Below the pieces are notes generated by a model. The model did not search any database and was not told the DNA's origin. It worked only from the letters and a program-made list of their open reading frames with translations. Of a DNA stretch of 64,000 nt, positions 58,107 through 64,000 are shown one piece after another; position 1 is the first letter of the stretch, and each line of letters starts with the position of its first letter. The translations under genes were made by a program, and so were the position numbers. The stretch is from Variibacter gotjawalensis (GTDB lineage Bacteria > Pseudomonadota > Alphaproteobacteria > Rhizobiales > Xanthobacteraceae). The stretch is from the NCBI RefSeq assembly GCF_002355335.1, contig NZ_AP014946.1, positions 2,247,501 through 2,311,500 on the forward strand, written 5' to 3'.

Positions 58107-59242
58107 CGCGCCTCGCGCGCCGAAAAGCGCTGCGCCGATAGCGCCGCAATCCCGCCGACGGCCGCGACGATCGTCATCGCGGCGTAGCTCATCGTACCGT
58201 ATCGCGCGAACAGCAATCCGGATGCCAGCATGCCGGCCGCCATCGCGAGCCCGTTAAGCGAGGCGAGGATTCCCTGCGCCGTCGCGGCGAGTGCTGGCGG
58301 GGCAGAGTTTGCGATGTATTGCACGGCGCCAAGGTATGTCGCCGCAAAGCTGATCGCGTGAAGACACTGCAGCGGAAACAAAATCGCGAGCGGCGGATCG
58401 AACGTCATCGCGGTCCAGCGCACCATCGCGCCGAGCGCGCCGAAACCGATCAGCACGGTCGATGTGATGCGCGGTGAAAATCGCGCCGACCCAACGAACA
58501 GAAAACTCTCCGCGACAACGCCCGTGATCCAGAGAAGGCTGATCGTGAAACCACCGATGCCGGCTTGCTTCCAATGCAGCGTGCCGAACGCATAGTAGAC
58601 CGCGTGGCTCGCTTGAATGAGCGCTGAAGAAACGATGACGGCGAGCAGCGTCGGGCTCTGCAGCAATTCGACGACGCGCGCTTTGCGTTCGGTCGGCGCG
58701 GGCTTCTGTACCGGGATCAGCAGAGTGGACGCCAGCACGGCCCAGCAGTTCACCGCCACCAGAACCCAGATGATCTCTGTCGGCTTGAGCCAGCCCTGCA
58801 ACGTGCCCGTGATCAGCGTCGCGATGATGAAAGCGCCGGAGGCCCACACGCGCACGGGTCCATAGGCACGGCCGCGCTCGGTCAAGCCGCGCCATGCATA
58901 CGCCTCCGTCAGCGGCAGTGTGGTTCCGCCGGCCGCGCTGGACAGCGCATAGATGATCATGATCGCAGCAACGCCGCTCGAGTGCGCGAGCGTGGTCGTG
59001 AAAATTGCGCCGATCAAACAAGCGATCATGATCGCAATTTTAAGGTTACCAAAATGATCGGCCGCGCGGGTGGTGATCGGCATGGTGATGACGCGCACCG
59101 CCGTCGCCAGCGCCAGCGTGTAGCCAATATCCTTATCGTCCAAGCCCTTGGCGGCGAGCCACAACGGAAGAAACGGTAGCGCCACGCCGATAGCGCCGAA
59201 TATGCCGCCGTAGAGCAGGGCAAGGCGCGGGATGAAGTCCAT
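58103..59242 (-). CDS. MFS transporter (HcaT/LacY-like MFS_1_like family)
   Basis: This 379-residue inner-membrane protein has 12 hydrophobic helices. It starts MDFIPRLALLYGGIFGAIGV with LPLWLAAKGLDDKDIG, the typical beginning of the 3-phenylpropionate permease-like group. GPVRVWASGAFIIATLI and the second half with HAISFAATYLGAVQYI fit the family. The start at 59242 is chosen over an in-frame start at 59428, which would overlap the divergent gene. Substrate unknown; the adjacent dipeptide epimerase makes a peptide or amino-acid substrate conceivable. Confidence 0.87.
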   Translation of the reverse strand: MDFIPRLALLYGGIFGAIGVALPFLPLWLAAKGLDDKDIGYTLALATAVRVITMPITTRAADHFGNLKIAIMIACLIGAIFTTTLAHSSGVAAIMIIYALSSAAGGTTLPLTEAYAWRGLTERGRAYGPVRVWASGAFIIATLITGTLQGWLKPTEIIWVLVAVNCWAVLASTLLIPVQKPAPTERKARVVELLQSPTLLAVIVSSALIQASHAVYYAFGTLHWKQAGIGGFTISLLWITGVVAESFLFVGSARFSPRITSTVLIGFGALGAMVRWTAMTFDPPLAILFPLQCLHAISFAATYLGAVQYIANSAPPALAATAQGILASLNGLAMAAGMLASGLLFARYGTMSYAAMTIVAAVGGIAALSAQRFSAREAR

Positions 59243-59318
59243 TTTAGCCAAGCCCGTTAAGCCGATTGTGACGAATGCGAGCGCATAACGGGGGCTCGTT
59301 GGAAGTGCAAGGTCAGTG

Positions 59319-59951
59319 ATGTCAGATACCCCGTCAAACGGTCCCGAAAACGACTTCGATGCGATCGCATCTGCCGTGCAGGCGACCGAACGCGGCCGCA
59401 ATTTCTTGATCGAATTCGCGCGCCGCAAGAGCGAGCGCGAGCACGCGACCTTGCGAACCGCCGTGACGCAACTCGAACACGCGATTGCGCGCGAAATGTC
59501 GCGCCCGGCGGAGCCGCGTCAGGCCGTCGTCGAAGCACCGACTTCGGAAGAATTGCTAGGCCGTATCGATCACGCAGTCGCGGAAGTCGACGGCATCATC
59601 TCGACCACTACCAACACCGTCGCGAGCTCATTGAAGATCGCGAAGGATGCACGCTTCCTCGCCAAGCGCGCCGGCGAACGTGACGCAACGCTGGCCGCGA
59701 GCTTGAGCGAACTTGCCAGCGCCATCGAAGTGCAGGGCTATCTCGCGCAGGTCGGCAATCGCACGCGCGAAATCTTCGACGTGCTCACCGAAGTCCGCGA
59801 GCATCTCGGCGATATGGCCGAGCGCAACAAGCGTCCGGCCGCGAAAGTCATTCCGCTTCGTTTGGTCGCGTCGAACGATTCTGCGCCGACGGAGCGCACC
59901 GCACGCCTCCGCACGCTGAGCGAAGAAGAGCGCATCGCGCTCTTCACCTGA
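59319..59951 (+). CDS. Alphaproteobacterial hypothetical helical protein
   Basis: This 210-residue mostly helical, cytosolic protein has no signal or membrane segment. The N-terminal motif ATERGRNFLIEFARRKSE recalls a block I know from several alphaproteobacterial proteins of uncertain role, some called CheZ-like. A long central helix region (about 85-165) is followed by a basic/polar tail, AAKVIPLRLVASND. GTG at 59316 directly before the ATG is an alternative start. It is divergent from the MFS gene. No function can be given. Confidence 0.7.
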   Translation: MSDTPSNGPENDFDAIASAVQATERGRNFLIEFARRKSEREHATLRTAVTQLEHAIAREMSRPAEPRQAVVEAPTSEELLGRIDHAVAEVDGIISTTTNTVASSLKIAKDARFLAKRAGERDATLAASLSELASAIEVQGYLAQVGNRTREIFDVLTEVREHLGDMAERNKRPAAKVIPLRLVASNDSAPTERTARLRTLSEEERIALFT

Positions 59952-59957
59952 TCGCCG

Positions 59958-60935
59958 TTAAGCGACCAGCTTCGCGAAGAGCTCCGCATCGACGTTCCCG
60001 CCTGACAGCACCGCGACTGTCACCTTGCCCTTCGTATCGAGCTTACCGGCGAGTATCGCGGCAAGCGCAACCGCGCCGCCGGGCTCGACGACGAGCTTGA
60101 GCTCGCGGAACGCAAACGCGACCGCGCGCGCGACTTCATCTTCGCTCGCGGAGACGCCGTTCCCGACCAGATGACGCGTGATCTCGAATGTCAGTTTGCC
60201 CGGCGTCGGCGACATCAACGCGTCGCACATCGAGCCGCTCGATTGCGCGTTCGTTTCCCGATGACCGCTTTTGAACGACCGCGCATGATCGTCGAAATAC
60301 TGCGGCTCGGAGGTGAACACCTTCGCGTCCGGAAACTTCGCTTTCACCGCGAGGGCGACACCCGCCGTCAAGCCGCCGCCTGATGCGTTGACGACGACGT
60401 TGTCCGGCTTAAGCCCGAGCTGCGTCAGATCTTCCGCAATCTCGCGGCCTGTCGTTCCTTGGCCGGCGATGACGAAGGGATCGTCGTAAGGCGGCACCAG
60501 CACGGCACCGCGCTTCGTCGCGAGATCGCGCGCGATCTGCTCGCGGTCTTCCTTGACGCGATCGTAGAGGATCACTTCCGCACCGAACGCCGCCGTGCGC
60601 TCGCGTTTCGCGCGCGGCGCATCATTCGGCATGACGATTGCGGCTCGCATATTGAGCAGCTGCGCCGCATGCGCGACGCCTTGCGCGTGATTGCCGGACG
60701 AGAAGGCAACGACGCCGCCCGCGCGTCCATTCTCCGGGATGCTGGAGAGCTTGTTGTATGCGCCGCGGAATTTAAACGATCCGGTGCGTTGCAGCGTCTC
60801 GGCTTTGAGAAACACGCGGCCGCCCGCGAGTGCATCGAGCACCGGCGAACTGACAAGCGGCGTGCGCAACGCGACGCCCGCAAGGCGTTTGGCGGCAGCG
60901 TCAATGTCTGCCGCAGTCGGAAGGGTTTCGGTCAT
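59958..60935 (-). CDS. Threonine/serine dehydratase family PLP enzyme
   Basis: This 325-residue fold-type II PLP enzyme has the cofactor lysine K55 in GSFKFRGAYN and the SSGNHAQGVAHAA loop. The phosphate-binding ASGGGLTAG follows, and a glycine-rich end with VLSGGNVD. It lacks a C-terminal regulatory ACT domain, so it resembles catabolic threonine ammonia-lyase, serine racemase or hydroxyaspartate ammonia-lyase. Specificity among these cannot be told. Its start is about 40 bases from the direct repeats in front of the divergent glycosyltransferase. Confidence 0.87.
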   Translation of the reverse strand: MTETLPTAADIDAAAKRLAGVALRTPLVSSPVLDALAGGRVFLKAETLQRTGSFKFRGAYNKLSSIPENGRAGGVVAFSSGNHAQGVAHAAQLLNMRAAIVMPNDAPRAKRERTAAFGAEVILYDRVKEDREQIARDLATKRGAVLVPPYDDPFVIAGQGTTGREIAEDLTQLGLKPDNVVVNASGGGLTAGVALAVKAKFPDAKVFTSEPQYFDDHARSFKSGHRETNAQSSGSMCDALMSPTPGKLTFEITRHLVGNGVSASEDEVARAVAFAFRELKLVVEPGGAVALAAILAGKLDTKGKVTVAVLSGGNVDAELFAKLVA

Positions 60936-60973
60936 GGCGCAAGCCTACGCCCGCGGCGAAAAGGCCGCAAGCT

Positions 60974-60991
60974 GCGTCACACGCGCGTCAC
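60974..60991 (+). promoter_or_regulatory. Candidate PHO box before the glycosyltransferase
   Basis: GCGTCAC (60974-60980), four bases, GCGTCAC (60985-60991): an exact 7-base direct repeat with 11-base periodicity, the architecture of PhoB sites (CTGTCAT-N4-C[TC]GTCA[CT]). It ends 21 bases before the glycosyltransferase ATG. A near-identical element, GCGTCAT-N4-GCGTCAT, stands before the PlcP-like gene on the other side. Confidence 0.6.
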
Positions 60992-61012
60992 CGCTATCGC
61001 GGACAACACGGC

Positions 61013-62134
61013 ATGATCGATTCGATGCTTTTGCTCGGCATTTTCGTCGCTATTTCGCTCCTCGTTCATCTGACCAGCACCGCGCTGGCATACCGCGGAT
61101 GCCGGCAGCGCGAGACGGCGCCCTCGAAGATCGACGCGCCGATGATCAGCATCGTGCGGCCGGTTTGCGGGCTCGAAAACCATCTCGAAGAGACACTGCG
61201 CTCCGGCTTCCTGCTCAACTATTGGAACTACGAGCTCATCTTCTGCATCGACGCCGCGGACGATCCCGCGATCCCGCTGGTGCGCCGACTGATGGCGCAG
61301 CATAGCTGCGTGCCGTCACGCCTACTGATCGGGCGCGATGTCGTGTCGCCGAACCCGAAACTCAACAACGTCGTCAAAGGTTGGCGCGCGGCTGCGGCCG
61401 AGTGGATCGTCCTTGCCGACAGCAACGTGATGATGCCGCCGGATTATCTGCAGCGGCTTGCCAGCGCGTGGGACGCGGAGGCGGGGCTGGTCTGCTCGCC
61501 GCCGATAGGCTCGCTGCCCGGCAATCTCGCGGCCGAGATCGAATGCGGCTTCCTCAATACGTACCAGGCGCGCTGGCAATACGCGGCCGATCGCCTCGGT
61601 TTTTCGTTTGCTCAAGGTAAGACGATGCTGTGGCGCAAAGCCGATCTCGATCGCCACGGCGGTCCGCGCGCGCTTGCCGATGAACTCGCTGAGGATGCGG
61701 CGGCAACGAAGCTCGTCCGCCGCAACGGCAAACGTGTGCGGCTGGCGACGCCGCCGTTCGAGCAACCGCTTGGCGCCCGGGCGCTCGCCGATGTGTGGCG
61801 CCGCCAGGTGCGCTGGGCGCGTTTGCGCCGCGACTCTTTCCCGCTGTTCTATGCGTTGGAGATCGGCACTTCGAGCTTTCCGGGCTGGCTCGCCGCCATC
61901 GTGGCAGCGAACTCTCTCGGCGTTGCTTTGCCCGTCGCCGTCGCGTTTCCGGCGCTCTGGTATGGGGCGGAAGCCGCACTCGCGCGTGCCAGCGGCTGGC
62001 ATGTAACGCTTCGCTCGCCCATTACCTGGATCGCACGTGACGTGATGCTGCCGGCGATATGGGTGAGCGGCTGGATCGGCTCGCGCTTCGTCTGGCGCGG
62101 CAACCAGATGCAGACCGCGCAACGCGCCGCCTGA
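61013..62134 (+). CDS. GT21-type glycolipid glycosyltransferase (Agt/ceramide glucosyltransferase-like)
   Basis: This 373-residue GT-A glycosyltransferase has an N-terminal membrane helix (about 5-25) and VRPVCGLENHLEETL. FCIDAADDPA and the DSNVMMPPDYL metal region (DxN in place of DxD) follow. RRQVRWARLRR, the (Q/R)xxRW motif, lies near residues 263-273, before C-terminal membrane helices. This is the ceramide glucosyltransferase/Agrobacterium Agt family that makes glucosyl- and glucuronosyl-diacylglycerol. The adjacent PlcP-like gene supports a diacylglycerol acceptor; hopanoid HpnI is an alternative. Confidence 0.85.
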   Translation: MIDSMLLLGIFVAISLLVHLTSTALAYRGCRQRETAPSKIDAPMISIVRPVCGLENHLEETLRSGFLLNYWNYELIFCIDAADDPAIPLVRRLMAQHSCVPSRLLIGRDVVSPNPKLNNVVKGWRAAAAEWIVLADSNVMMPPDYLQRLASAWDAEAGLVCSPPIGSLPGNLAAEIECGFLNTYQARWQYAADRLGFSFAQGKTMLWRKADLDRHGGPRALADELAEDAAATKLVRRNGKRVRLATPPFEQPLGARALADVWRRQVRWARLRRDSFPLFYALEIGTSSFPGWLAAIVAANSLGVALPVAVAFPALWYGAEAALARASGWHVTLRSPITWIARDVMLPAIWVSGWIGSRFVWRGNQMQTAQRAA

Positions 62135-62162
62135 TCACTTCAAATGTTATCACGGTTGAGGC

Positions 62163-62978
62163 TCAAGCCGCCCGCTGCGGGAACGGCAGCACGGGTTCGG
62201 AAATTTCTTCCGGCACCTCATCGGCCCAGCGGATGATTTCGAACCGGCCGTCGGCGTGCTCGACGAGCGCCGTGCAGCTTTCCACCCAATCGCCGCAGTT
62301 GAGGTACGCAAGGCCGTAGTCGCCGTGAATGCACGCATAATGGATGTGGCCGCATATCACCCCGTCGGTCTCGTGACGTCGTGCTTCGGTGGTCAAGGCT
62401 TGTTCGTATTCGCCGATGAAACTGACCGCGTTTTTCACCTTCATCTTCGCCCATTGCGAGAGCGAGAAATAAGGAAATCCGAAACGGCGGCGCCATTTGT
62501 TGAAGATCGTGTTGAACGCGATCGCGGCGTCGTAGGCCTTGTCGCCGAGGAGAGCGAGCCAGCGCGCATGGCGGATGACGACGTCGAACAGGTCGCCGTG
62601 GACGACGAGATAGCGTTTGCCGTCCGCGCCCTCGTGGATTGTCTGTTCAAGCACTTCGATGCCGCCGAAATGCGTGCCGAGATAGTCGCGCAGGAATTCG
62701 TCGTGATTGCCCGGGATGTAGACGATACGCGTGCCCTTGCGCGCTTTGCGCAGCAGCTTTTGCACCACGTCGTTATGCGTTTGGGGCCAATACCAAGACG
62801 ATTTCATCGCCCAGCCATCGACGATATCGCCGACCAGATACAGCGTGTCGGCGTCATGCAGGCGGAGGAAGTCGAGTAGCTTTTCGGCTTGGCAACCGCG
62901 CGTGCCGAGGTGAACATCGGAGATGAAAAGGCTACGAAAATGCCGTGTGCGTTCGCCTGATTGCACGTCGAATTCCAA
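62163..62978 (-). CDS. PlcP-like phospholipase C (metallophosphoesterase annotated as LpxH-like)
   Basis: This 271-residue calcineurin-type phosphoesterase has all metal motifs: SDVHLG, GDIVDGW, GNHDE, VHGDLFD and GHIHYA. It carries KSSWYWPQTHNDVVQKLLRKARKG (given here in parts: SSWYWPQ, HNDVVQKLLRKA) and GDWVESCTALVEH. I recognise these from the Sinorhizobium PlcP group, which splits membrane phosphatidylcholine to diacylglycerol under phosphate limitation. Length equals PlcP (about 270), longer than LpxH (240). It converges on the GT21 gene and has a PHO-box-like repeat 37 bases upstream. Confidence 0.82.
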   Translation of the reverse strand: MEFDVQSGERTRHFRSLFISDVHLGTRGCQAEKLLDFLRLHDADTLYLVGDIVDGWAMKSSWYWPQTHNDVVQKLLRKARKGTRIVYIPGNHDEFLRDYLGTHFGGIEVLEQTIHEGADGKRYLVVHGDLFDVVIRHARWLALLGDKAYDAAIAFNTIFNKWRRRFGFPYFSLSQWAKMKVKNAVSFIGEYEQALTTEARRHETDGVICGHIHYACIHGDYGLAYLNCGDWVESCTALVEHADGRFEIIRWADEVPEEISEPVLPFPQRAA

Positions 62979-63014
62979 GTTGGCGAGTTTCTTCCTTTAT
63001 TCTGCCGATTCGTG

Positions 63015-63032
63015 ATGACGCCCCAATGACGC
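63015..63032 (-). promoter_or_regulatory. Candidate PHO box before the PlcP-like gene
   Basis: On the minus strand, GCGTCAT, four bases (TGGG), GCGTCAT: a perfect 7-base direct repeat with 11-base periodicity. It lies 37 bases upstream of the ATG at 62978. It differs by one base per half-site from the element before the glycosyltransferase gene. Confidence 0.6.
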
Positions 63033-63179
63033 CGTTTTCTACCGCTGGTTGCTTTAAAAGATTCAGAACTGGATCATTATGAAGAAAGCGTGAAGGAGGC
63101 GAAGAACCCCCGCGCTGGCGCGCGCCGACGCGTCGTATTGCCAGTCGGCAGTGGCTTAATTGCAGGGGAGTGTTTTTCC

Positions 63180-64000
63180 ATGTCTGGTGGCGCGTCTGGT
63201 CCAGGTCCAGCGACCCAAGCACCCAACGCTTGGTCGGTGTTGTTTCTGCTTTTTGCAGCGAATCTTTTCAATTTCTTCGATCGCACGATTCCAGCGATTA
63301 TTGCCGAGCCCATTCGTCATGAATGGAACCTCAGCGATTTTCAGCTTGGCATCATCGGCGCAGCATTCACGGTGATCTATGCGATTGCCGGCCTACCGCT
63401 AGGGCGCATGTCGGACACGGGCTCACGCAAGAAGATCATGGCGTGGGGCTTGATTGCCTGGAGCGCATGCACGGCGGCGGGTGGAGCAGCCTGGAGTTTC
63501 GGATCGTTCTTGTTCAGCCGCGTTGCAGTTGGCATCGGCGAATCGGCATATGCGCCTGCCGCGACATCGCTCATTGGCGATCTCTTCCCGGCGAACAAGC
63601 GCTCGCGCGCGATGGGCATTTATATGCTCGGTCTGCCGCTTGGTCTTTTGCTCTGTTTCTTCTCGGTCGGTGCGATCGTGAAGTATTTCGACTCGTGGCG
63701 CGCTCCGTTGATCCTCGCAATGTTCCCGGGCCTCGTCATCGCGGTCGCGATGTTCTTCATCAAGGAGCCCGCTCGTGGCGCGGCTGAGAGCACGAAAGTC
63801 GCTCAGACACCTGTCGCGAACCCGATACGTAAGATCCTCAAGATCAAGACCTTGTGGTGGGTGACACTCGCCTCGATCACGTTGAATTTCGCGTCTTATG
63901 CGGCAAACGGCTTCCTTGTCGTTCTTTGCGTGCGCTACTTCAAAATGTCGCTCGGTGATGCTTCGATCTCGGTCGGCGTCATCGCGGGCATTTCCGGATT
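63180..64000 (+). CDS. MFS transporter (spinster-like), 3' truncated
   Basis: The first 273 codons of a major facilitator protein run off the window edge. After a polar start (MSGGASGPGPATQAP) come six hydrophobic helices. The A-loop motif is GLPLGRMSDTGSRKKIMAWGL, seen as GRMSDTGSRKK. ANLFNFFDRTIPAI and VGIGESAYAPAATSLIGDLFP follow and are typical of the spinster-like/GlpT-like MFS. GGGGAG lies about 11 bases before the ATG. Substrate unknown. Confidence 0.87.
   Translation, partial: MSGGASGPGPATQAPNAWSVLFLLFAANLFNFFDRTIPAIIAEPIRHEWNLSDFQLGIIGAAFTVIYAIAGLPLGRMSDTGSRKKIMAWGLIAWSACTAAGGAAWSFGSFLFSRVAVGIGESAYAPAATSLIGDLFPANKRSRAMGIYMLGLPLGLLLCFFSVGAIVKYFDSWRAPLILAMFPGLVIAVAMFFIKEPARGAAESTKVAQTPVANPIRKILKIKTLWWVTLASITLNFASYAANGFLVVLCVRYFKMSLGDASISVGVIAGISG

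Overview
This is a GC-rich chromosomal segment from an alphaproteobacterium, most likely a member of the Hyphomicrobiales (Rhizobiales) near the Bradyrhizobium/Rhodopseudomonas/Xanthobacteraceae lines. The placement is inferred from four things: a giant GPR/RgsE-type growth-pole protein, candidate CtrA boxes, a SAM-II riboswitch, and a PlcP/Agt-type lipid-remodelling pair. It also carries palindromic intergenic repeats typical of the group. I see no rRNA, tRNA, CRISPR array, insertion sequence or prophage. Nearly all of the window is closely packed coding sequence.

Layout. 1-4.6 kb: a CUT1-type sugar/polyol ABC importer (two permeases, ATPase) followed by an SDR and an Ldh-family dehydrogenase. 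4.6-8.9 kb: cystathionine beta-synthase and gamma-lyase (transsulfuration), an amidase and a small membrane protein. 9-14.4 kb: a complete TRAP transporter, an altronate/galactarate dehydratase-family enzyme and, convergent, a fumarylacetoacetate hydrolase-family enzyme. 14.4-22.6 kb: an envelope-sugar region (MsbA-like ABC exporter, GalE, heptosyltransferase I, transaldolase-family enzyme, Gfo/Idh oxidoreductase), then a VapBC toxin-antitoxin pair placed directly in front of murJ. 22.8-27.2 kb: RND efflux adaptor and pump. 27.2-31.5 kb: an orphan CoxL-like molybdopterin subunit followed by a small protein, a cytochrome c' and a diheme cytochrome c. 31.5-35.6 kb: DMT exporter, small secreted protein, a stand-alone Lrp ligand-binding domain, thiE-thiD and an XRE-cupin regulator. 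35.8-38.1 kb: a second FAH-family enzyme, an atypical SDR and a SnoaL-like protein. 38.2-41.9 kb: metN-metI-metQ1-metQ2 behind a SAM-II riboswitch. 42-46.1 kb: a secreted SGNH hydrolase, ferredoxin-NADP reductase, a thioesterase and a [2Fe-2S] ferredoxin. 46.2-53 kb: an HPt protein, a small gene broken by an in-frame TGA, and the 1888-residue GPR/RgsE-like protein. 53.2-57 kb: an Mla/MCE phospholipid transporter. 57-64 kb: dipeptide epimerase, MFS transporter, a hypothetical protein, a threonine dehydratase-family enzyme, a GT21 glycosyltransferase beside a PlcP-like phosphoesterase, and a truncated MFS gene.

Four regions stand out. (1) The GT21 glycosyltransferase and the PlcP-like enzyme each carry an 11-bp-periodic direct repeat just upstream (GCGTCAC-N4-GCGTCAC and GCGTCAT-N4-GCGTCAT). 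These look like paired PHO boxes for phosphate-starvation replacement of phospholipid by glycolipid. (2) The GPR-like protein contains about twenty uninterrupted 22-residue repeats. It has a CtrA-like box and an RBS-masking hairpin upstream, and a second CtrA-like box lies before the neighbouring HPt gene. (3) The met operon has a recognisable SAM-II aptamer followed by an 8-codon leader ORF whose stop overlaps a possible TTG start of metN. (4) A conserved-looking small gene beside the GPR gene is interrupted by TGA at a position where I expect Trp.
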